A stretch of 64,000 nucleotides of DNA from Psychroserpens sp. Hel_I_66 (GTDB lineage Bacteria > Bacteroidota > Bacteroidia > Flavobacteriales > Flavobacteriaceae), in contig NZ_JUGU01000001.1 in the NCBI RefSeq assembly GCF_000799465.1, positions 930,001 through 994,000 on the forward strand, in the 5' to 3' direction. Every line of letters begins with the position of its first letter. Positions within the stretch are counted from its first letter, which is position 1. Below are positions 55,726 to 63,564 of this stretch, piece after piece. The notes below the pieces were generated by a model, which did no database searches, was not told the DNA's origin, and saw only the letters and a list, made by a program, of their open reading frames with translations. Both the position numbers and the translations under genes were made by a program.

Positions 55726-55938
55726 TTCATCCTTTTAGACTTAAGCTATTCTAAACACATCTCATGTAATTGAAGCTTTTACCAAGTAGAACAAAATTAT
55801 TGAATTGTAATTTTTTCAAAGTTTTATTTTCAAATACATATTATTTATCAACTTAATTATCAAAGTAATAAACTAAATTTATTAATTAGTAAATGCATGC
55901 TAAATGTCGTATTTTGATAAAAAACTATAATTATTACT

Positions 55939-57375
55939 ATGCCAAAATTAGATTTCTCATCTTATGATACCAAGGGTTTCTACGATGAAATGTTTGACGA
56001 AAACAACAAGGTTAGGCCTAACTATGAATTGTTTTCAGAACGTCTAGCAAACCTAAGTCAGAAAAAATTAAACACACTACAACACGCAACAGATCGAGCC
56101 CAATTATCTCTTGGTATGACATTTAATGTCTACAGTGACAATCAAGGTGTGGAGCGAATTTTACCGTTGGATATTATCCCTAGAATCATAAATAATGAAG
56201 AATGGACTTATTTAGAAAAAGGCCTACAACAGCGAATCAAAGCGCTTAACTTATTTATTCAGGATATTTATAATGATCAAAAAGTGTTTAAGGATAAGAT
56301 TATTCCGAAGGAAATGATTTTTTCTAGTGTCTCCTATTTAAAAGAATTGCAAGGTTTTAAACCGCCAAAGGATATTTGGTGCCACATCACAGGTTCTGAT
56401 TTAATCAAAGGTGGTGACGGTCAATATTACGTTCTAGAGGATAATTTGAGATGTCCATCTGGCGTATCTTACATGCTGGAGAACAGGGAAATCCTGAAAC
56501 GCACATTTCCGGAGTTATTTGAAACTTTAGGAGTCAAACCTGTTTATAATTATACGCATACGTTGAGGGATACTTTAGAATACCTTAGTGATAAAAATAA
56601 ACCAACAGTTGCGGTTTTGACACCAGGTATTTACAATTCTGCCTATTTTGAACATTCCTATTTAGCTCAACAAATGGGAGCAGAGTTAGTTGAAGGTAGG
56701 GATTTGATTGTTAAAAATGATATTGTCTATATGATAACTACGAATGGTTTAGAACGCGTAGATGTCATTTACCGTCGTGTTGACGATGATTTTATTGATC
56801 CTTTGGTATTCAATAAGAATTCTATGTTAGGGACTCCAGGTTTATTTGGAGCATATCTAAAAGGGAATGTGGTTTTGGTAAATGCACCAGGAACGGGAGT
56901 TGTTGATGACAAAGCAGTTTACGCATACATCCCTAAAATTATTAAATATTATTTAGGTGAGGATATGATTTTGCCTAACGTCAAAACATACATTTGCGAT
57001 GAAGAAAGTGATAGAAAATATGTTATTGAAAACATTCATGATTTAGTTGTTAAACAAACCGATGCTTCTGGTGGGTATGGAATGCTTATTGGGCCAAAAT
57101 CCACTAAAAAAGAACAGGAAGAGTTCATTGCTAAAATCAAACAAAATCCTCGAAATTATATTGCACAACCTATGATCAATTTATCTAGAGTGCCAACCAT
57201 TACAGATAATACGATAGAAGGTCGTCACGTTGATTTGAGACCGTATGCATTATATGGCGATGACATAAAGATAATTCCAGGAGCACTAACGCGTGTTGCT
57301 TTAAAAAAGGGATCTATTGTGGTCAACTCTTCGCAAGGAGGAGGAAGTAAGGATACTTGGATATTAAACAGCTAA
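55939..57375 (+). CDS. circularly permuted type 2 ATP-grasp protein
   Basis: The 478-residue protein belongs to the CP_ATPgrasp_2 (DUF404/407) family, predicted to form amide bonds using ATP. Characteristic segments are LPLDIIPRIINNEEW, YVLEDNLRCPSGVSYMLENR, VAVLTPGIYNSAYFEH, VYRRVDDDFIDPL and VVKQTDASGGYGMLIGP (ATP-grasp loop). It heads a rightward cluster with alpha-E, transglutaminase and zinc peptidase genes, an association recorded for a predicted peptide-synthesis or protein-modification system. The substrate is unknown. Confidence 0.9.
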   Translation: MPKLDFSSYDTKGFYDEMFDENNKVRPNYELFSERLANLSQKKLNTLQHATDRAQLSLGMTFNVYSDNQGVERILPLDIIPRIINNEEWTYLEKGLQQRIKALNLFIQDIYNDQKVFKDKIIPKEMIFSSVSYLKELQGFKPPKDIWCHITGSDLIKGGDGQYYVLEDNLRCPSGVSYMLENREILKRTFPELFETLGVKPVYNYTHTLRDTLEYLSDKNKPTVAVLTPGIYNSAYFEHSYLAQQMGAELVEGRDLIVKNDIVYMITTNGLERVDVIYRRVDDDFIDPLVFNKNSMLGTPGLFGAYLKGNVVLVNAPGTGVVDDKAVYAYIPKIIKYYLGEDMILPNVKTYICDEESDRKYVIENIHDLVVKQTDASGGYGMLIGPKSTKKEQEEFIAKIKQNPRNYIAQPMINLSRVPTITDNTIEGRHVDLRPYALYGDDIKIIPGALTRVALKKGSIVVNSSQGGGSKDTWILNS

Positions 57376-57385
57376 AATTAAAACT

Positions 57386-58354
57386 ATGTTAGGAAGAGTA
57401 GCAAATACAATATATTGGATGAATAGATACCTTGAACGTGCAGAAAATTACGCACGATTTATGGATGTCAATTATAATTTATCTTTAGAATTACCACCAA
57501 ATGAAATTGAGCAGTGGCAACCGCTTGTTGTAATTACAGGAGACTGGGAATTATACCAATCGTTAAATGATACTGTTGAGAAATCAAAAGTCATCCATTT
57601 TTTGGCATTTGAAAAAGAAAATCCAAATTCTATCTATAACTGTATTTTAAACGCAAGGGAAAACTCTAGAGCTGTTAGAACAGAAATCACAAAAGAGGTT
57701 TGGGAACAGATCAATTCACTTTATTTTTTAGTAAAATCTGTTGCTGATAATGAAAACCCAACAGATGGTGAATTTAGAACGTTTTTCACACAAATAAAAA
57801 ACGGTTGCCAGTTGGTTTATGGTATGTATGACGCTACCATATCAAGAAATGACAGTTGGCACTTTGGTAAAATAGGGCAAGTTATCGAGCGTGCAGATAA
57901 GACTTCACGAGTGTTAGACGCCAAGTATCACTTGCTCCTACAATCGCCAGAATTAGTAGGTTCATCACTAGATCTAATACAGTGGGCTGCACTTTTAAAA
58001 TCGGTGAGCGCTTATGATATGTATCGCAAAAAGAAAGGAAAACTAACATCTTCTGGCATAGCAGAATTTTTGATTCTTGATACCGAATTCCCAAGGTCAA
58101 TATTGGCATGTTTGCTTAATGCAGAACAATGTTTGATTACATTATCAGGTAATTCTGTACGATTTAGTAACAATGCACAAAAGAAATTAGGCATTCTAAA
58201 ATCACAATTGGAATATGCAGATATTAATGACATTATCAATCAAGGAATGCATGAATATCTTGATGACATTCAAATAAAATTAAACGCTATTTCATCAGCA
58301 ATCTACAATTCGTTTTTTGCTATTGAAGAGCAATCACAAAGCCAATCTCAATAA
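57386..58354 (+). CDS. alpha-E domain protein
   Basis: The 322-residue, mostly helical alpha-E domain protein (DUF403) starts MLGRVANTIYWMNRYLERAENYARF, the family signature. IGQVIERADKTSRVLDAKYHLLL is a second conserved block. No enzymatic residue is obvious; the alpha-E domain is thought to work with the ATP-grasp protein encoded 10 bases upstream. The C-terminus is Gln/Ser-rich. It is part of the same operon as the transglutaminase. Confidence 0.9.
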   Translation: MLGRVANTIYWMNRYLERAENYARFMDVNYNLSLELPPNEIEQWQPLVVITGDWELYQSLNDTVEKSKVIHFLAFEKENPNSIYNCILNARENSRAVRTEITKEVWEQINSLYFLVKSVADNENPTDGEFRTFFTQIKNGCQLVYGMYDATISRNDSWHFGKIGQVIERADKTSRVLDAKYHLLLQSPELVGSSLDLIQWAALLKSVSAYDMYRKKKGKLTSSGIAEFLILDTEFPRSILACLLNAEQCLITLSGNSVRFSNNAQKKLGILKSQLEYADINDIINQGMHEYLDDIQIKLNAISSAIYNSFFAIEEQSQSQSQ

Positions 58355-58400
58355 AAATTTTACTTCGGAAGAAAAAAAACAGTGCCTAATAAAATAGTAA

Positions 58401-59243
58401 ATGACATTCAAAATTACTCACACTACAGAATATGTTTTTGATTCAGAAGTATTTATAGAACCTCATTATTTAAGATTTAGACCAGTAAGTACTTCTTTTA
58501 TTAGTGTAAGCGATTTTTCAATAGAAATAGAACCAAAACCGGCAGGACATAAAGTAAATCGAGACTCTGAAAATAATGTAATCGATTTTTGCTGGTTTGA
58601 GGGATTAACCAAAAAATTAACAATTACTTCAAAAAGCACACTTCAAACGACAAGCTATAATCCATTTGATTTTATAATAGAACCACAGCAATATAATACA
58701 GTCCCTTTTGAATACAACCCACAGTTGAAGATATTGCTATCTTCAGCTTTGAAAACTGTTTCTATTTCAAAACATCTTTTGGTGTATTCAAATGATATTT
58801 TAGAAAAATCGAACTTCAATACCATTTCGTTTTTAAGCAATCTTACCAATAAACTGCACGATGATTTCACCGTAGAGTACAGAGAAGAAGGTGAGCCCTT
58901 AGATCCAGATAAAACATTTCAATTAAAAACAGGGTCTTGTCGTGATTTGGCCTGGATGCAAATACACATTCTTAGACATTTAGGATTTGCATCACGTTTT
59001 GTTAGCGGTTATTACTATTTTGATATGGAGAAACCAGCTTATGAACTTCACGCTTGGGTAGAAACTTATTTACCAGGAACTGGTTGGCTAGGTCTCGATC
59101 CAAGTCACGGTATATTTACAGGAAACACGCATTTCCCTATCGCTTCAAGCGCTTATTTTGAAAATACAATGCCTGTTTCTGGAGGAATAAGAGGTAGTGC
59201 AAATTCAAAATTAATTACTCAACTTTCTATTGAAAAATTATAA
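58401..59243 (+). CDS. transglutaminase-like family protein
   Basis: The 280-residue cytosolic protein has an N-terminal beta domain (bact_transglu_N type, about 1-90) and a transglutaminase-like cysteine protease fold. The catalytic triad is Cys180 (TGSCRDLAW), His217 (LHAWVE) and Asp233 (LGLDPSHG). Such proteins cleave or transfer amide bonds and in this cluster may process the product of the ATP-grasp ligase. It starts 46 bases after the alpha-E gene. Confidence 0.9.
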   Translation: MTFKITHTTEYVFDSEVFIEPHYLRFRPVSTSFISVSDFSIEIEPKPAGHKVNRDSENNVIDFCWFEGLTKKLTITSKSTLQTTSYNPFDFIIEPQQYNTVPFEYNPQLKILLSSALKTVSISKHLLVYSNDILEKSNFNTISFLSNLTNKLHDDFTVEYREEGEPLDPDKTFQLKTGSCRDLAWMQIHILRHLGFASRFVSGYYYFDMEKPAYELHAWVETYLPGTGWLGLDPSHGIFTGNTHFPIASSAYFENTMPVSGGIRGSANSKLITQLSIEKL

Positions 59244-59287
59244 GTAAATAGTCGTAATTTGCCCTTTGCAAATAATCAATATGATAG

Positions 59288-60331
59288 ATGAAAGTATTTG
59301 AATGTAACAATTGCAACCACGCAGTGTTTTTTGAAAACTATACGTGTGATAATTGTGGACATCTAACCGGTTACAGAGATAAAGATCGAAAAATGCTCAC
59401 TTTTAACACTAAAAGTAAATCTCTAGTATCTGATAAAGAGCGTATTGCATATAAATATTGTAAAAATAAAACGTATAACGTTTGCAATTGGATTATTGAA
59501 GAAAACAGTCCCGAAGAGTACTGCAACGCTTGCCAATTAAATCGTACCATCCCAAATCTTACCGATGTCAACAATTTTCAAAATTGGAAAGACTTGGAGA
59601 TCGCCAAACATAGATTGATTTATCAGCTTCAAAAAATTGGCTTACCACTGCCAAGCAAAATGAAATCTGAAGAAGGTTTATGCTTTGATTTTGTTGAGCA
59701 AGAACAAGACCCGAGCCTAATGACTGGTCATGCCAATGGTGTAATTACAATTTTACTGCGTGAGGCAGATTCTGTAAAAAGAGAACAAATGCGAAAGCAG
59801 TTTTTAGAATCGTATCGCACACTAGTTGGGCATTTAAGACATGAGGTTGGACATTACTTTTGGGATCGTTTGGTCAATACCAATCCACAGGTTTTAGATG
59901 AATTTAGAGCAATTTTTGGTGATGAAAGAGAAAATTATGGTGATGCATTGCAAGCTTATTACAAAAACGGAGCACCAAAAGATTGGCAAAAGTCATACAT
60001 AAGTAAATATGCAACGTCACATGCCTGGGAAGATTGGGCAGAGACTTGGGCTCACTATTTGCATATCATGGATATGGTTGAAACCGCATATTTTTTTAGA
60101 ATTAATGTGAAACCTTTAGGGATCAAACGCAGCACAAAAACTAAAGTGTCTTTAGACCCTTATACCATTAAAAATTTTGATGCAATTATTAAAAAATGTA
60201 TGCCATTATCCTTTGCGGTCAATAGTATTAATCGAGCAATGGGAATTCCAGACGTATATCCGTTTGTGATTACACCAGCAGTGATTTCTAAAATGAAATT
60301 TATTCACAGCCTGTTGCTTTCAAAGCGTTAA
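59288..60331 (+). CDS. putative zinc-binding metallopeptidase (COG4307)
   Basis: The 347-residue protein begins with a zinc ribbon (Cys6, Cys9, Cys20 and Cys23). A second CNAC pair follows near residue 80. The metallopeptidase domain carries HEVGH (His185, Glu186, His189) and a following WEDWAETWAHYLHIMD that could give the third ligand. It matches the COG4307 family, which often accompanies the ATP-grasp/alpha-E/transglutaminase cluster. No signal peptide is seen, so it acts in the cytosol. It starts 44 bases after the transglutaminase stop and is convergent with glutaminase. Confidence 0.85.
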   Translation: MKVFECNNCNHAVFFENYTCDNCGHLTGYRDKDRKMLTFNTKSKSLVSDKERIAYKYCKNKTYNVCNWIIEENSPEEYCNACQLNRTIPNLTDVNNFQNWKDLEIAKHRLIYQLQKIGLPLPSKMKSEEGLCFDFVEQEQDPSLMTGHANGVITILLREADSVKREQMRKQFLESYRTLVGHLRHEVGHYFWDRLVNTNPQVLDEFRAIFGDERENYGDALQAYYKNGAPKDWQKSYISKYATSHAWEDWAETWAHYLHIMDMVETAYFFRINVKPLGIKRSTKTKVSLDPYTIKNFDAIIKKCMPLSFAVNSINRAMGIPDVYPFVITPAVISKMKFIHSLLLSKR

Positions 60332-60362
60332 TTGGGTATTTTTTTCTTCGGAAATTTAGAAA

Positions 60363-61283
60363 CTAAAAGATACTCAACTCAGAGTGAGTCGTCACTTCTT
60401 CCAATAGTCTCATGCCTCTAAAGGAATTTCCGTTAGGATTTAATTTCGGACTCCAAACCGCAATAGCATAATTATGAGGATATAGAGCTACAATACCACC
60501 ACCAACACCACTTTTTCCTGGAAGGCCAACTTTGAAGGCAAATTCTCCGGACTCATCGTAAAACCCACAAGTAAGCATAAGTGCATTGATACGTTTACAT
60601 TTGCTTTTTGAAATTATTTTTTTTCCGTCACTTATCTTAATTCCGCCATTTGCCAGAAATGTAAAGGTTTGAGATAGTTGTTGACACGTCATTTCTATTG
60701 AACACATATCAAAATAGAAATCAAGCACATCTACTGGTTCATTTTTGATATTTCCGAAGGATTTAATAAAATTACATAACGCAACGTTTCTATAACCAGT
60801 TGCTTTTTCAGAATCAGCTATCTCATCAGAATAATTAAGATCTGGAATATCACTCAAATCCCTAACAAACTCGAGAAACTCGATCTTAGCATTTTTACAA
60901 TATGTTAATAAGATGTCGCAAATAACAATGGCTCCAGAATTTACAAAAGGATTTCGCGGAATACCTTTATAGGTTTCCAAAAGTAAAAGAGAGTCAAATT
61001 TTGTACCCGAGGGCTCCACATCAATACGCTGCCAAACCTTGTCACCAATGAGCTTGACCGCCAATGTTAATGATAATACCTTGGCAATACTTTGAATAGA
61101 GAATTTATCTTGATGATTACCCATCCCAAAATGAGTGCCATCAAGTGTCGTCATATGAACTCCAAGATTTGAAGGATTTACATTTGCTAATTCTGGGATA
61201 TATGTTGCCAATTTACCAGAATTCTCTAGAGACTTGGTAAGGTTATAGGCATTTTCTATGATGTTTTTATAGGTAGTTTTCAT
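60363..61283 (-). CDS. glsA: glutaminase A
   Basis: This enzyme hydrolyses glutamine to glutamate and ammonia. The 306-residue protein has the Ser-x-x-Lys catalytic pair (Ser65 and Lys68 in FSIQSIAKVL). The family blocks PRNPFVNSGAIV, YRNVALCNFIKSFGN, TFLANGG and GLPGKSGVGGGIVALYPHN are intact. Length matches E. coli GlsA. It is monocistronic, convergent with the zinc peptidase and divergent from the helicase. Confidence 0.95.
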   Translation of the reverse strand: MKTTYKNIIENAYNLTKSLENSGKLATYIPELANVNPSNLGVHMTTLDGTHFGMGNHQDKFSIQSIAKVLSLTLAVKLIGDKVWQRIDVEPSGTKFDSLLLLETYKGIPRNPFVNSGAIVICDILLTYCKNAKIEFLEFVRDLSDIPDLNYSDEIADSEKATGYRNVALCNFIKSFGNIKNEPVDVLDFYFDMCSIEMTCQQLSQTFTFLANGGIKISDGKKIISKSKCKRINALMLTCGFYDESGEFAFKVGLPGKSGVGGGIVALYPHNYAIAVWSPKLNPNGNSFRGMRLLEEVTTHSELSIF

Positions 61284-61381
61284 GTATGGAATTAATGAAG
61301 TTTAATAGGTCTAAGTTAGGATTAAATTTGAACTTAGTGTATTATGATTTTTGAAAATAGCCTGCATCAACAAAAGACGAT

Positions 61382-61389
61382 TATCTTTG
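61382..61389 (+). promoter_or_regulatory. -7 promoter element of the helicase gene
   Basis: TATCTTTG matches TAnnTTTG, 45 bases before the ATG of the helicase gene. A -33 TTG is not seen at the standard distance. Confidence 0.45.
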
Positions 61390-61434
61390 CTGAAATCAAT
61401 AATCCAAACCTACAGAAGATTAAACAAATAAAAA

Positions 61435-62748
61435 ATGGCTAACGAGATTAAAAATCAGCGTGATATTTTAGATAAATTAGAAATTGAGTCTTTAAATCCT
61501 ATGCAGGAAGAAGCCATTGCGGTTATAGAAAAATCTCCAAATACCATCATTTTGTCACCTACAGGAACAGGAAAAACCTTAGCATTCGCATTACCACTTT
61601 TAGATCTTTTAGATCCAGATGATACCAACATCCAAGCATTGATTATCGTACCATCACGAGAATTGGCAATCCAGATAGAACAAGTGATTCGTTCAATGGG
61701 CTCGGGCTACAAAGTGAATGCGGTTTATGGAGGCAAGCCAATGTCTAAAGATAAAATTGAGCTAAAACATAATCCAGCCATTTTAGTTGGTACACCAGGA
61801 AGAATTCTAGATCATTTTGATAATGAACGGTTTTCTAAAGCAGGCTTTAAAACGCTTATTTTAGATGAGTTTGATAAGTCTTTGGAGAATGGTTTTGAAG
61901 AAGAAATGAAAGCTATTCTATATTATCTTCCTAATTTAAGTAAGCGTATTTTAACCTCTGCAACACAAGCAGTTGATGTTCCTATATTTGTTGGATTGGA
62001 CAACCCGAAAATTGTGAATTATCTTCACAAAAAAACTGAATCGCGATTGGCAATCAAAATAGTCATCTCACAAGATAAAAACAAACTGCACAGTCTCATA
62101 GAACTATTAAAGCACATTGGGAATGAGCCAGGAATTATATTCTGTAATTTTAGAGAAAGCATTGATGATGTAAGTGTTTTTCTTCGGAAAAATAATATTG
62201 TTCATGCTTGTTTTTCAGGAGGCATGGAGCAGAGAGATCGGGAACAGGCACTTATAAAATTCAGGAATGGAACAAGTCAGTTGCTCGTTGCTACAGATTT
62301 GGCTGCACGAGGTATAGACATTCCAGAAATGAAATTCATCATCCATTATGAATTACCTATTCACGAAGAAGAGTTCATTCATAGAAACGGAAGAACAGCT
62401 CGTGTAAATGCTACAGGTACTGCATACGTAATCAAATGGAAAGATCAACTGTTACCCGATTTTATTGAATACACAGAGCCCATTGGCATCTCGGAAAAAG
62501 CACCACATAAAAAGCAATATTGGGAAACCCTGTTCATTTCTGGAGGTAGACGAGATAAAATCTCAAAAGGCGATATCGCAGGTTTGTTTTTTAAACAAGG
62601 CGGACTAAAAAAGGAGCAGTTAGGCACCATTGAACTAAAACCCGATTGTGCTTATGTTGCAGTTCCATTGGCTTTGGCAGATCAATTGGTTGGGTCTTTA
62701 AATAATAGCAAATTGAAAAAGAAGAAGGTACGTATTTATGTGCTTTAG
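61435..62748 (+). CDS. DEAD-box-like RNA helicase with DbpA-type C-terminal domain
   Basis: The 437-residue ATP-dependent RNA helicase has Q-motif NPMQEEAI, motif I SPTGTGKT (41-48), motif Ia PSRELA and motif II DEFD (144-147) in place of DEAD. Motif III is SAT, then GTSQLLVATDLAARGID and motif VI HRNGRTAR. The C-terminal ~70 residues match the DbpA RNA-binding domain, which binds the 23S rRNA peptidyl-transferase region. It probably acts in large-subunit assembly. DEFD keeps the ATP and magnesium residues. Confidence 0.88.
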   Translation: MANEIKNQRDILDKLEIESLNPMQEEAIAVIEKSPNTIILSPTGTGKTLAFALPLLDLLDPDDTNIQALIIVPSRELAIQIEQVIRSMGSGYKVNAVYGGKPMSKDKIELKHNPAILVGTPGRILDHFDNERFSKAGFKTLILDEFDKSLENGFEEEMKAILYYLPNLSKRILTSATQAVDVPIFVGLDNPKIVNYLHKKTESRLAIKIVISQDKNKLHSLIELLKHIGNEPGIIFCNFRESIDDVSVFLRKNNIVHACFSGGMEQRDREQALIKFRNGTSQLLVATDLAARGIDIPEMKFIIHYELPIHEEEFIHRNGRTARVNATGTAYVIKWKDQLLPDFIEYTEPIGISEKAPHKKQYWETLFISGGRRDKISKGDIAGLFFKQGGLKKEQLGTIELKPDCAYVAVPLALADQLVGSLNNSKLKKKKVRIYVL

Positions 62749-62785
62749 TTTTCTTTCTTCGGAAATATTGATGATTTAAACTCAA

Positions 62786-63538
62786 CTAGTTATCACGCAC
62801 CAAAGGTCCTAAAACCTCCCAAACCGTATTGGCTACAATCTTATGTCCTTTTTCTGTAGGGTGAATGCCATCATTTTGGTTAAGTTCTGCGATGCCACCA
62901 ACATCTTTTAAAATAAACGGGATAAATTCTAAATCATTTTTTTCTGCTAATTCGGAATACATGTCCTTGAACTCTGTTGTGTAATCCTGTCCCATATTAG
63001 GAGGTAATTGCATACCAGCTAAAATTATTTTTGTGTCTTCACTTTTTTGCTTTACAACATCTATAATGGCTTGTAAATTAGCTCGTGTTTCAGATAATGC
63101 GACACCTCGCAATCCATCGTTCGCACCAAGTTCTAATAGAAAAATGGCGATATCTTGTTTTAAGATCCAATCGATTCTACTTTTTCCACCTGCAGTTGTT
63201 TCTCCGCTTAATCCAGAATTAATAACCGTATAATTCAAACCTAAAGCATCTATTTTCTCCTGAAGTAAAGCAGGATAAGCATCGTCGGTATCGTCTAAAC
63301 CATAACCTGCAGTAATGCTATCTCCAAAACACAGAATGGTTTTGGTGGTTGTGCTTGCAGTTTCGGTTTGTTCTTTGTTTTCAGAATTATCTGCATTTTC
63401 AGTAGTTTCTGTTGTTTGTTTTGAATTCCCATTTCCGCAGGAAAACAGCAAAACCGCTAAAATAATATAACAAAACTTTAAGAATGTATCTCCAAATGAA
63501 GTCGGTAACTTTGCAGGAAATTGATTATGTTGAACCAT
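62786..63538 (-). CDS. SGNH/GDSL esterase lipoprotein (TesA-like arylesterase)
   Basis: The 250-residue hydrolase has the block I Ser in FGDSITAGYG (Ser74), block II GLSGETTAGG, block III GANDGLRG and block V DGIHPTEKGH, matching TesA-type arylesterase or lysophospholipase. The signal peptide ends in a lipobox (LLFSC, Cys34) followed by a Thr/Glu-rich tail. The 22-residue stretch before the hydrophobic core is unusual, and the -7 box of the divergent ABC gene lies inside it, so the true start may be further in; no other ATG fits. It is divergent from an ABC ATPase gene, as tesA is from ybbA in E. coli. Confidence 0.83.
   Translation of the reverse strand: MVQHNQFPAKLPTSFGDTFLKFCYIILAVLLFSCGNGNSKQTTETTENADNSENKEQTETASTTTKTILCFGDSITAGYGLDDTDDAYPALLQEKIDALGLNYTVINSGLSGETTAGGKSRIDWILKQDIAIFLLELGANDGLRGVALSETRANLQAIIDVVKQKSEDTKIILAGMQLPPNMGQDYTTEFKDMYSELAEKNDLEFIPFILKDVGGIAELNQNDGIHPTEKGHKIVANTVWEVLGPLVRDN
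63506..63513 (+). promoter_or_regulatory. -7 promoter element of the ABC ATPase gene
   Basis: TAACTTTG matches TAnnTTTG, 51 bases before the ATG at 63565. It lies within the first codons of the divergent esterase gene. Confidence 0.45.
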
Positions 63539-63564
63539 AGATGTAAGCTGTCAAATTTATTTAA

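Larger units (their letters stand above)
369..62764. repeat. dispersed octamer TTCCGAAG (44 copies), uptake-sequence-like
   Basis: By hand I count 44 exact copies of TTCCGAAG/CTTCGGAA in 64 kb: 21 reading TTCCGAAG and 23 reading CTTCGGAA on the plus strand. A typical extended form is TTTCCGAAGAAA. Examples: 369, 1467, 5582, 7522, 8890, 9693, 9998, 10926, 13147, 16529, 17151, 18947, 20231, 21310, 23385, 23773, 25682, 27320, 27879, 29238, 30524, 30934, 32629, 34043, 36446, 37360, 37915, 42076, 42243, 43498, 43879, 47169, 48549, 50723, 51905, 52170, 53062, 55023, 56303, 58363, 60346, 60752, 62182, 62757. About one copy would be expected at this base composition. In genes it mostly reads as Ser-Glu. 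Confidence 0.85.

Noticed and set aside
369..62764. C(UUCG)G tetraloop hairpin as the explanation of the TTTCTTCGGAAA motif
   Set aside because: In that orientation the motif could form a UUCG tetraloop with a short stem, but the base before CTTCGG is T in only about 25 of 44 copies, so the stem is not conserved while the octamer is. DNA-level recognition fits better; not fully excluded.
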